A stretch of 64,000 nt of DNA from Alentia gelatinosa. Taxonomy: Eukaryota; Annelida; Polychaeta; Phyllodocida; Polynoidae. Shown here piece after piece: positions 36,218 through 44,878 of the stretch. The stretch is taken from assembly GCA_950022655.1 (NCBI GenBank), contig OX465581.1, positions 32,521,300-32,585,299 on the forward strand, read 5' to 3'. The stretch's first letter is position 1. Each line of letters starts with the position of its first letter. The translations under genes and the position numbers were made by a program. Below the pieces are notes generated by a model, which worked only from the letters and a program-made list of their open reading frames with translations, did not search any database and was not told the origin of the DNA.

Positions 36218-37927
36218 TTAAGAAGCTCGTGACAATGCATCAGCACAGACATTGTCTACACCTCGTACATGAAAAATCTCAAGATTGTATTCTTGCAACA
36301 GCAAACTCCAGTTCAACAATCGCCTGTTTTTGTTTTTCATCTTCTGCAAGAATGTCAGGTGACAATTGAACTTCTTTGAAAAGTAGCATACAGGGTGCTG
36401 AACACCATTGTCGTCATTCTGCAGTAGCACTGCACCTACCCCATGGTCACTTGCATCAACCATCAAAATGAACTTCTTGCCAAAGTCTGGAGCCGTCAGA
36501 ACAGGTCCAGAACACAAAATAGATTTCACTTTATCAAAAGCATCATCACATTCTTTGGACCAAATGAAGTTTTCCTTTTTCTTTAACAAGTTTGTCAGTG
36601 GAGCAGTTATGTCAGCAAAATTCTTACAGAACTTCCTGTAATATCCAGCCATGCCAAGAAATCTCATCAAACTTCTCTTGTTTGCTGGAACTGGATATTC
36701 AACAATACTCTTGATTTTGGCTTCAACTGGTGCAACCTGACCTAGACCAACAACATGTCCAAGATAAATCACCTTTGCCTGTCCAAACTCACTTTTTGTC
36801 AGGTTTACAGTAAGGTTTGCTTGTTTGAGCCTCTCTAACACAGATTGCAGCCTACACAAATGATCTTCCCAGGTGTCACTGTAAACCACAATATCATCAA
36901 CATACACCTCCACGCCTGGCATACCTTTCAAACACTGGTTCATCATTCTTTGAAAAGTTGCTGGAGCATTCTTCATACCAAATGGCATCACTTTGTATTG
37001 ATAAAAGCCATCAGGAGTAACAAAAGCAGACACTCGCTTTGCTCTGTTGCTCAAAGGAACAGCCCAGTAACCTTTGAGTAAGTCACACTTGGTGATATAC
37101 TTGGCTTTGCCAATTTTGTCTATACAGTCATCTATTCTTGGAATAGGATATGAGTCTGTCTTGCTGAGATCATTTACTTTGCGAAAATCAGTGCAAAATC
37201 TAACAGAACCATCTGGCTTGGGTACAAGTATACAAGGAGATGACCAGTCACTGTTGCTTGGCTCAATGATGTTATTCTCTAACATGTAAGATACCTCTTT
37301 GCTCATTTTCTCAGCCTTGTGTGGGCTAACTCTGTAAGGATGTTGTTTGATAGGGAGAGCTTCTCCCACATCTACGTCATGGATGGCAATATCAGTTTGA
37401 CTAGGAACATCAGGAAAGACTTCCTTATATTCTCTGAGCAATATGCTCAATTCCTCTTTCTGTACTGGAGGCAGGTGCCCTAACTTGGCATCTAGATTTG
37501 CAAGAACATTTGAGTTGTTCAGTTTTACACTGTAGTCTATAGGTACAAAATCAGTTGTTTCTTCCTCATTACTCAGTGCATTCATGCACCCAACTGTCTT
37601 GACACTGTTGGAACTTTCTCTGTTATAGTAAGGCTTCAACATGTTGATATGACACAACTGAGTAGATCGTCTTCGGTCAGGAGTTTTGACAACATAGTTC
37701 ACCTCACCAATTCTTTTGACTACCTCATAAGGACCATGGTAACGAGCCTTGAGTGTATGCCCAGTAATGGGTAGTAACACCAGCACCTTGTCTCCCACAG
37801 AGAATTCACGCTCTTGGGATTTCTTATCAAATTGGTCCTTCATCTTTCTTTGGGCTTCTTTCAGGTTTTCATGTGCTAACTCACAAACACGAACTAGCCT
37901 GGTTCTAACTTTGGAAACATAATCCAA
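36218..37927 (-). CDS. Pol part 3: integrase C-terminus, reverse transcriptase, truncated RNase H
   Basis: An open frame of 569 codons. Residues 60-82 form the GPY/F module that ends gypsy-type integrases. A linker leads to RT at about 185-410, with the first catalytic Asp at 282 (TKCDLLKGYW), MPFGMKNAPATFQ at 314-326 and YVDD at 342-345. RNase H starts with its first Asp at 491 (VDASDHG), but residue 524 jumps straight to TFLQKMKNKNRR. The stretch that normally lies between, holding the catalytic Glu and the second Asp (TDH), is missing, so RNase H should be inactive. The frame ends with the usual DALSR tail. The first residues derive from the second copy of a 44-bp duplication, which separates this frame from the integrase core upstream; it is not an independent gene with its own start. 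Confidence 0.93.
   Translation of the reverse strand: MDYVSKVRTRLVRVCELAHENLKEAQRKMKDQFDKKSQEREFSVGDKVLVLLPITGHTLKARYHGPYEVVKRIGEVNYVVKTPDRRRSTQLCHINMLKPYYNRESSNSVKTVGCMNALSNEEETTDFVPIDYSVKLNNSNVLANLDAKLGHLPPVQKEELSILLREYKEVFPDVPSQTDIAIHDVDVGEALPIKQHPYRVSPHKAEKMSKEVSYMLENNIIEPSNSDWSSPCILVPKPDGSVRFCTDFRKVNDLSKTDSYPIPRIDDCIDKIGKAKYITKCDLLKGYWAVPLSNRAKRVSAFVTPDGFYQYKVMPFGMKNAPATFQRMMNQCLKGMPGVEVYVDDIVVYSDTWEDHLCRLQSVLERLKQANLTVNLTKSEFGQAKVIYLGHVVGLGQVAPVEAKIKSIVEYPVPANKRSLMRFLGMAGYYRKFCKNFADITAPLTNLLKKKENFIWSKECDDAFDKVKSILCSGPVLTAPDFGKKFILMVDASDHGVGAVLLQNDDNGVQHPVCYFSKKFNCHLTFLQKMKNKNRRLLNWSLLLQEYNLEIFHVRGVDNVCADALSRAS
36353..36358 (-). other. Junction of an in-frame deletion in RNase H
   Basis: The codons for Leu524 and Thr525 meet here. 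Upstream sequence matches the first RNase H strand (HPVCYFSKKFN) and downstream sequence matches the region after the second catalytic Asp. No GT/AG pair remains, so this is a deletion, not an intron. Its size (about 40 residues) is inferred from usual family spacing. Confidence 0.85.
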
Positions 37928-38607
37928 GACATTGTTGTTAGCCTGGTTCTAACTTTGGAAACATAATCCAAGACATTGTTGTTTTCAGGGTTATCTCCTA
38001 ACCAATGTTCCTTCAATACCTTCAAGGGACCTCGTACTGTATGACCAAAGACCAGCTCAAAAGGACTGAATCCCAATGATTCCTGAACAGACTCTCGAGC
38101 AGCGAACAACAACATACCAATACCTTCATCCCAATCTTTCTCATTCTCAAAGCAGTAAGTTCTCATCATGTTCTTGAGGGTGCAGTGGAATCTTTCCAAT
38201 GCACCTTGAGACTCTGGATGGTAAGCACTGGACTTAACCTGCTTTATACCTAGTTCATGAACTACTTGTTGAAACAAGCCAGACATGAAGTTTGAGCCTT
38301 GATCAGACTGAATCTCTTGTGTAAGGCCAACCAGTGAGATGAAATTAATCAAAGCTTTGACTATCTTTGGGGCAGAGATATTTCTTAGTGGTATAGCCTC
38401 AGGAAATCTTGTAGAAGCACACATTATTGTGAGCAAGTACTGATTACCAGATCGAGTTTTGGGCAGAGGACCTACACAGTCAATAATGACATGGCTGAAT
38501 GCTTCTCCTACTGCGGGAATGGGCCGTAGTGGAGCAACAGGGATCTTTTGATTAGGTTTCCCCAACCATTTGACATGTGTGACAGGTTCTACAAAATTGG
38601 GCAACAT
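37894..38607 (-). CDS. Pol part 2: integrase catalytic core
   Basis: An open frame of 237 codons whose meaningful part starts around residue 15. It holds the retroviral-type integrase core with Asp43 (HVIIDCVGPL), Asp102 (IQSDQGSNF) and Glu138 (GALERF); the second Asp and the Glu are separated by exactly 35 residues, the D-D35-E signature. The zinc-binding part lies in the preceding frame and the GPY/F part in the next, so integrase is split over three frames by two mutations. It should join target DNA in an intact relative; in this copy the full enzyme cannot be made without two frame changes. Confidence 0.92.
   Translation of the reverse strand: MLPNFVEPVTHVKWLGKPNQKIPVAPLRPIPAVGEAFSHVIIDCVGPLPKTRSGNQYLLTIMCASTRFPEAIPLRNISAPKIVKALINFISLVGLTQEIQSDQGSNFMSGLFQQVVHELGIKQVKSSAYHPESQGALERFHCTLKNMMRTYCFENEKDWDEGIGMLLFAARESVQESLGFSPFELVFGHTVRGPLKVLKEHWLGDNPENNNVLDYVSKVRTRLTTMSWIMFPKLEPG
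37895..37982. repeat. 44-bp tandem duplication inside integrase
   Basis: The unit at 37895-37938 (TAGCCTGGTTCTAACTTTGG...) is repeated exactly at 37939-37982. As 44 is not a multiple of three, it shifts the frame between the integrase core and its C-terminal module. Slippage during reverse transcription is a likely cause. Confidence 0.95.
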
Positions 38608-40876
38608 CTTGCCTCATCTTAGGCCAATAGAAGTGCCTCATAATCTTTTCAGATGTCTTGTTAACACCCAAATGACCACCCATGGGTAGTTCATGTGCTA
38701 CATTGAGAACCTCAGAGCGATAAGCCCTAGGAAGCACAATTTGGTAAACAATAGACCAGTCCTCTGATGCTGGGACATCTGGTGGTCTCCATTTTCTCAT
38801 GAGAACACCATCTTTAAAGAAGTACCCTGTGGAGACTTTGTCAAGCTCTTCTTCTGAAAGTGCATGGCGGGTAAGCAATGAGATCTCAGGATCTTGCCTT
38901 TGTTCAGTTTTTAACTTACTCCTGCCAAGAGGGACTTCATTACTCAAGTTAGTCTTGTCATCATTTTGACTTGACCCTGGTTGAGAACCGACAAAAGAAT
39001 GACCTTTAAGGTGTTCATCCTTTGAGTTGATAAATGTCAGAGACAAATCAATGATATCATCCTCAGTCTCAACATCCACAGAATGCTTTTGGCTTAACTC
39101 TTTTGCCTGAGCCCTAGTCACAGCACAAGAGGGATAAACTTCACCTATCTCCTCATCAATGACATCATCTTCTGATGACAAAGTGACTGGCTCAAGAACC
39201 ATCTTTGGTTCTACAAAGACTTTTTCCCCTGCTAGATCATTTCCTAGCAACATTGATACACCGTCAACTGGCAGTTCAGATTTTACTGCAACTTCAACAG
39301 ACCCTGATACCAAATCAGACTCTAGTCTGATTGTGTGAAGAGGTACACTCATGAAACCACACTCAACACCACGAATAATGACATATTCACCAGTGGCTGA
39401 ACTTGAACTGAAAGGCAAAGCATTTTCTAAAACCATGGATTGAGATGCCCCAGTATCTCTCAAGATACGAATGGGGACAGAATCTGCAGTGTCACTACCT
39501 AGAGACACATTAGCTTCAAGTACAAATGGTTTGTATTCTTCTCTGATATCAGTTACCTTATCTGTAACAAATGGCACAATAACACACTCTGACTTTTTGG
39601 ATGTTATGAATGCATTTGGCTTGGGCTCAGCTTTCTTCTTTTTCAGTGCCCAACACTCAGACATAATGTGACCCAGTTTGTGACAGTAATGACATTTTAG
39701 ACCTGAACTCCTTCCTGAGTACTCACCTTTTGGCTTCACACTAGATTTCAGATCTTTGCTATCACCACCTTTTGCTCCAAGACTAGAATTGCTCCCTTGA
39801 GGTGCACTCTTCTTTTGTTGAACACTAGTCTTATGGGTTATGGCATAATCATCAGCAAGAGTGGACATTTCATGCAAGGACATTACTTTCTTTTCATCGA
39901 GATAAGTCTTGAGATCATTGTATGTGCAACGCTTAAATTCTTCAACAAGGCACAGTTGTCTGAGTTTATCAAAACTATCCTCCACTTCCATGGATTTGCA
40001 CCACCTGTCAAAGTACACTTCCTTTTCATGAGCAAACTCTACATAGGTTTGATTATCTTGTTTACGGTAACTCCTAAACTTCTGACGATATGCCTCTGGT
40101 ACCAGTTCATAAGCCTTGAGAACAGCAGCTTTGACCTTTTCATAATCTAGACTGTCATTCAAAGATAGTGCCGAATAAGCTTCCTGAGCTTTACCCCTCA
40201 AAACACTCTGTAACATCAGTGCCCACTTCTCTTTTGGCCATTTCATGCTTTGGGCAACCTTCTCAAAATGTTGAAAGTACTTGTCAACCTCATTTTCATT
40301 GAATGATGGCACTAGCCGTACATCTTTACTAACATCACAAATGTTCCGTTGGTTTGTCCTCTCAGCAGCAAGCTGTAGCTCCATTTCTTTAAGCCTAAGT
40401 TCTTTGTCAGCCTGAATCCGATCATGCTCTCTTTCCTTTTCAGCCTGAATCTGAGCAAGCTCTCTCTCTTTTTCAGCCTGGACTTGAGCAAGCCCCTTCT
40501 CAGCCTGAATCTGAGCAAGCTCTTTTTCAGCCTGGACTTGAGCAAGCTCTTTTTCAGCCTGAACCCGAGCAAGCTCTTTTTCAGCCTGAATCTGAGCATG
40601 TTCTACTTCCAGTTGTTTGAGTTTTATCTCTCTCTCTAAAACCTCTTTACGACCTGCTTCTGAGGAACCACTAAAATCTGATTCATGTAAAACATCTTCT
40701 GGTAATAACTCATCATCAACCAATATTTCAACAATAGCTCTTTTCAGTTCAGCTTTTCGGCTAGACCTTTTAACATCAAGTTCTAACTCCCTAGCTATTG
40801 CTAACAATTCATCCCTTCTGAACTGTTCTAGTTCCTCCACAGAGGGTGACTGTAGAAAAGCTTGGTACTTAGACAT
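38552..40876 (-). CDS. Gag, protease and integrase zinc-binding domain
   Basis: An open frame of 774 codons starting 66 bases inside the 5' LTR. Residues 12-52 resemble a SAP-like helix pair. Residues 80-175 form a charged coiled coil built from nine-residue units such as QAEKELAQV. The capsid follows at about 185-350; its second half (VPEAYRQKFRSYRK through ADDYAITHK) looks like a SCAN domain, which is thought to derive from Gmr1-like capsids. A CCHC knuckle (C395, C398, H403, C408) fits RNA packaging. Protease has its DTGA at 474-477. The frame ends in the integrase HHCC domain (H728, H735, C765, C768) and runs into a stop after an extra G. Gag and Pol thus seem to be translated as one polyprotein. 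Confidence 0.93.
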   Translation of the reverse strand: MSKYQAFLQSPSVEELEQFRRDELLAIARELELDVKRSSRKAELKRAIVEILVDDELLPEDVLHESDFSGSSEAGRKEVLEREIKLKQLEVEHAQIQAEKELARVQAEKELAQVQAEKELAQIQAEKGLAQVQAEKERELAQIQAEKEREHDRIQADKELRLKEMELQLAAERTNQRNICDVSKDVRLVPSFNENEVDKYFQHFEKVAQSMKWPKEKWALMLQSVLRGKAQEAYSALSLNDSLDYEKVKAAVLKAYELVPEAYRQKFRSYRKQDNQTYVEFAHEKEVYFDRWCKSMEVEDSFDKLRQLCLVEEFKRCTYNDLKTYLDEKKVMSLHEMSTLADDYAITHKTSVQQKKSAPQGSNSSLGAKGGDSKDLKSSVKPKGEYSGRSSGLKCHYCHKLGHIMSECWALKKKKAEPKPNAFITSKKSECVIVPFVTDKVTDIREEYKPFVLEANVSLGSDTADSVPIRILRDTGASQSMVLENALPFSSSSATGEYVIIRGVECGFMSVPLHTIRLESDLVSGSVEVAVKSELPVDGVSMLLGNDLAGEKVFVEPKMVLEPVTLSSEDDVIDEEIGEVYPSCAVTRAQAKELSQKHSVDVETEDDIIDLSLTFINSKDEHLKGHSFVGSQPGSSQNDDKTNLSNEVPLGRSKLKTEQRQDPEISLLTRHALSEEELDKVSTGYFFKDGVLMRKWRPPDVPASEDWSIVYQIVLPRAYRSEVLNVAHELPMGGHLGVNKTSEKIMRHFYWPKMRQDVAQFCRTCHTCQMVGET
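38560..38563 (-). other. One-base frameshift at a G4 run in integrase
   Basis: Just after the HHCC domain a run of four G on the minus strand ends the reading frame a few codons later, while the integrase core continues one base away. The register is a net +1. The nearby GGGAAAC string is not in register for the classic minus-1 slippery site, so a mutation (or sequencing error) is more likely than programmed shifting. Confidence 0.8.
40432..40605 (-). repeat. 27-bp coding minisatellite in gag
   Basis: The DNA encoding the coiled coil is built from about seven units of 27 bases or slightly longer, TCAGCCTGAATCTGAGCAAG being the plus-strand core. The units differ by whole codons, keeping the frame. 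Expect length variation between element copies. Confidence 0.85.
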
Positions 40877-40919
40877 TTCAATTTGTTGTACTTATCATCA
40901 AGAGGACAGTTTTTCATAT

Positions 40920-40937
40920 ATCCCGGACAAGCCCCCA
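40920..40937 (-). promoter_or_regulatory. Primer-binding site, proline tRNA type
   Basis: The minus strand reads TGGGGGCTTGTCCGGGAT, complementary to the 3' end of animal tRNA-Pro (CCA included) with one mismatch. It lies five bases inside the 5' LTR, where minus-strand DNA synthesis starts. A proline primer is shared with murine gammaretroviruses. Confidence 0.88.
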
Positions 40938-40942
40938 ATTTC

Positions 40943-41603
40943 TGTCACGTACAGTAGCTAAGGCCTAATCCTATAGACTAGCTAACCCAGTGACAAGAAA
41001 AGAGAATTCAGAATATCTTCTATACTAAATGAAGAAGACAGATAACCATACACAGATATGTATTAATAACATATATTATAACAAAGTATACAGTTACATA
41101 ACAATTCTCATCAACATACAAAATCATATACACTTCTGTAGTGTACATATGATATAAGTCCTCTTGGTCTAAGCAGTACTCACAGTCTATCACTTTCAGT
41201 TATTGTTCAATGTCTCCTTGACTTGTGGATATAGATGATCCAAGTAGTGGTAGCAGTCATCAGTGTCTTTTCCTCCAGTGCTGGGGTGATAGTAGCTTAT
41301 GGAGAAGCCCAATCCTCAGTAAAGGCCTCTGTAGCATAGAGTCCTATGGTGTCTCAAGCCTGACACTGCAGTGGTAGTAATGCTGAGTAGCATGGAGATG
41401 TTGACGCCACGGTGTCTGGGTTCCAAGTGAGCTGTGAGTTGAAATCTGCTTCCTTATATACCCTATCGGGGGGTCAGTCCAAACGAAGACAGGGGATGGT
41501 TCAAACGCTGGGGGTGGCAGTCCAAACAGTTAGGCCTTAACCTCTATCTGGAGCGAGGACCTGTTAGGAAGCACCCTGTGATATTCTCAATACATACATC
41601 ACA
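40943..41603 (-). repeat. 5' LTR of the Gmr1-like element
   Basis: 661 bases, indistinguishable by eye from 35362-36022. On the minus strand it starts TGTGATG and ends CGTGACA. It carries the element promoter, with a TATA-like box at 41452-41461. Confidence 0.97.
41452..41461 (-). promoter_or_regulatory. TATA-like box in the 5' LTR
   Basis: The minus strand reads GTATATAAGG, a good TATA box about 150 bases into the 661-bp LTR; transcription would start a little downstream. The same box is present in the 3' LTR at 35871-35881. Confidence 0.6.
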
Positions 41604-41607
41604 CATG
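41604..41607. repeat. Target-site duplication CATG (right)
   Basis: Direct repeat of 35358-35361, immediately outside the right LTR. Confidence 0.85.
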
Positions 41608-44600
41608 TCAGAGCAATGTGTAGAGATGGGGCCGAACTATGATCACACTCGATATAAAGAATATTGTGAAAAGGAGTATGTATTCTATAAATCATGAGAT
41701 ATAACATAGTTAATCATATTTACTTGATTTTATTGGATTGTATCAGTTCTATATCCAATTAGAGTTTAATACTCGTAATAACCATATCGCAGCAAGTGCA
41801 ATATCAGTTGGCATTTCAAAATTAAGCTGGTTCCTAGGTCTGTCGGGCACTTCCTATGATAGACTCCAAAACCGGTATTTTACCTCTACCAGCACTCCAA
41901 ACCAGGGGCTACTACCTGCCTATGAGTACAACGTTCAACACAGGCGGGTACCAGTCAAAAATATGTTCGTGAGTGAAATAAGGTGCATGCATCATTTCTT
42001 TCGAGTTAAGGCTGGATTGCACTGCGGTGTTCCTCTCATCGATTGCAAAGAATTTGTTGGTTTTTAAAAAATATCCTTAAAGCTAGAAAATCAATGTGGT
42101 GATATGTTGAATTGAGCTGCCGGGTGCTTCCCGTATATTGATCTCAATACCCGTAAGATGAATTTTGAATAGAGATTCAAAAATATACAAAACCTCCGTA
42201 TATCTTTAGCACAGCCTTTTTCAAAAGCCACTAACTTACCGTGGTTGAGATACCGCTCTCTATATGACTTTATGGAACTGACTTTTTGCGCCGATTAAAA
42301 ATAAGTAGGAAACACTTTTGTGTTATATCATCTGTCTAGTGTGATTATCTATGATTCTACTTTCGCATCCCATCTTAATTGACTGGTACTAAGAACCAAT
42401 GTGGAACATGTGTTATGTTTATTCAATAAACTGTATCCTCATAGAAAGGTACTGAGTGAAATATGTATATTAATAAAGTACGGAAAAATAGGAAAATTTA
42501 CCACACAGAAGTCTGTATATTAGTTTTATTAACTTAACTGCACAAAGGTTATCGACGGCTGGGCATATGTATATACATGTATGGGACATGTTAGCACATG
42601 TGTAGGTAAATGCATTTAAACCTGATATTTTAACACTCCTAACTGAATTTTCCATATCACAACATAATTGAATTATTCTGGAGGTGCTTTTCATAAGAGG
42701 CCTCCAAATCTATTTGAATACTGGCGCGGAGAAATATTATTCATACTGAACTGGTAGTTGCAGGAATTGATATTCTTATGATATTACAGTCTATTAGTGA
42801 CCTCAATTATCAATTCACATAGAGAACATCATGAAAAGCTGAGCCCGTTGCAAATCATCTTTTCATTTGTATTGTAAGTTCTTTGATGTTTCCTCTCCGG
42901 GTTGGCCTCTCACACCCTCGTCTTGGTCTATTCAGTCCCTGAACGCTGATAAGAGGCGATGCGCTTGCGCGAGATACGTTGTGACATCGTTTCCGCTAGC
43001 CGCTGGTTCCTCATCTGGTTGTCCAAGGCCAGCCGACCGGCAGCTGGTAGCGGTGTGTCTTTGTGCGTGGCATCAGTGCACCTGGCGCCTAGCGTCCAAT
43101 CACGGCGACCGCGGGATCTCGCGGTAGGCCTGCCCGGCATCTGTCTCCAGCGTCTTCACGGATGGTGGCTCCGGATACGCTAGAAGCGTCACCTGGAGGG
43201 ATGGGGTCGCGTAAGACCCCTGCGTAAAAGAAACCTTGTTATTGGTGGCTGGTTGGCGCTAGTTTTGCTTTCACAGTACTATGGACACTGGGGTTAGCCT
43301 GAGGGCTTTTACCAATGTGGGGTGGAAATCTGTCTGGCTGGAATGAGATTCGATGCAGCCCTTTGGGGGAGCAGGAGGGGGTGAAGGAGAGCATCACCCT
43401 CCGCAACCAATGCCGCAGACACCAGGCATGGCTCGCTTTTAAAAAGCTAGTGAACTCAACTAGAAATAACTGTAATCCAACGGTGACCTTAGGGCGGCGG
43501 GGTCAAAGGTCAGGACTCATCGGCCGGCAGGCGGCGCGGGACGAGAGCCTTTGTCGCCAGGGGGCGGTACGGTAGAAGGTGCGTGGACACCTGTTCAGGT
43601 GTGAGGCTAATCAGTGCCTGGTGCCTGAGTCATTGTCCCGTAAGAGGTGGCATTGTTGACTGCCTCCACACCCTGCCCAGGGAACGTTAGCGAAAACAGG
43701 AAGGGGACGCTGATGTGTAAAGGACCAGGGGTACCATGGCAACGGCACGGTATAACTCTCCTTATCCACCAACTGTCCCCGTCCGCTGCATTCGGGCTTG
43801 TTATTGTCTTCAGTGTGAATTTATTGCATAATAAAGTTAAACTCTTGATCATTATGTTGTTTAGATATGACACCTACATGATTAAGCATCTGTCAAAATA
43901 GATTTATCTGAGCGGTTCTAGCATGCAATGAAACATATCCCTTATAGGCGACTTTATTTTTCACCAGACTTACTCACGACGATACATACGACGTACGTAC
44001 TTGTCTTGATTTCTTTCTGGCTATATTCAGATCAAAATTGTCCGATATTTATATCAAATATTTACTATAGAATTGTTTGTCTAAAATGGTTTGCTCACTC
44101 CGCTGATAAGGGTTAAGAAGACCAGCATCGTCAGACGCGGTGAAAATTTATTCACCAAAATTACCTCCTCCTCACACCGAGGTGGCCCCCTCCCTATAGG
44201 AATAAGTCTAGCTTACTTTTTCCTTAGTTTGATTATACTTTTTAGAGCTAGTTATCTTTTTCATAGTAACTGTATAGCAATGTCGGCACCCCGATTTCAT
44301 TCATTCGTTCTGTGTATAGAAAGGGGAACGACACATGTAAAAGCACGGAGTCTCATTACAAAATAACACGTCATTAGGCGGGATAACATCTGCATTTCTT
44401 TACAGTATGTTTCCTGCTAAAACATCACAGATAGCAAATGTGGAAGAAATGCTTCAATAATACAACCGGGACTAAATGTTCAATTTTCTTATTAGAATCA
44501 ACGAAGATTATCATTTGAAGCACTTTGATATCATGAATAATGAATGAGCACAACAAAGTGGAGTAGCCGCCTTTCATCTTATTTCTTTCTGCGTTACTAT

Positions 44601-44793
44601 TTTCTGGTTCAAATAATATAGCATCCTGTTAAGTTAGTTTATATGCTGATACAAGTGCGCGACATAGTTATATACTTTTTATCTCCACTAGGCATAACAA
44701 TTCATTTGACATATTTACAACGAAAGTATATAACTGCTTTATCATTCAACCAACATACTCAAGTCGACATCCATGTGTAAATTGTCTGAGAAA

Positions 44794-44796
<3 letters not shown>
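41608..44796. other. Gene-free stretch with a GC-rich island
   Basis: About 42900-43700 is GC-rich. A pyrimidine-rich tract ending in TATTCAG near 42930 resembles a splice acceptor, but the following frames (three open frames overlap) give no domain. The rest is AT-rich without defined repeats. Confidence 0.4.

Positions 44797-44877
<81 letters not shown>
44797..44877. repeat. (AT)n microsatellite
   Basis: About 81 bases of uninterrupted AT. The Tyr-Ile frame through it is an artefact. Confidence 0.97.

Positions 44878-44878
<1 letters not shown>

Larger units (their letters stand above)
35362..41603 (-). mobile_element. Gmr1-like LTR retrotransposon, full length but defective
   Basis: A 6,242-bp element with 661-bp LTRs at both ends that I could not tell apart base by base, a 4-bp CATG duplication, a proline-tRNA primer site and a polypurine tract. 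Reading the minus strand, the order is gag (with CCHC knuckle), protease (DTGA), integrase (HHCC, D-D35-E, GPY), reverse transcriptase (YVDD), RNase H. RT and integrase are Ty3/Gypsy-like, but integrase precedes RT as in Ty1/Copia; this arrangement is known for the Gmr1-like group described in fish and invertebrate deuterostomes. No envelope frame is present. Three lesions disable it: an extra base at 38560-38563, a 44-bp tandem duplication at 37895-37982, and loss of the RNase H core at 36355/36356. Identical LTRs imply very recent insertion. Confidence 0.95.

Noticed and set aside
36340..36370. Intron in the RNase H region
   Set aside because: The missing segment is physically absent; no GT...AG sequence lies between the two joined parts.
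38555..38570. Programmed minus-1 frameshift at GGGAAAC
   Set aside because: The heptamer is present, but the upstream frame reads GGG-GAA-ACC, so it is not in the X-XXY-YYZ register, and the shift needed is +1. An extra G is simpler.
40312..40639. Leu/Lys- and Leu/Phe-rich frames on both strands
   Set aside because: Shadows of the 27-bp gag minisatellite in other frames.
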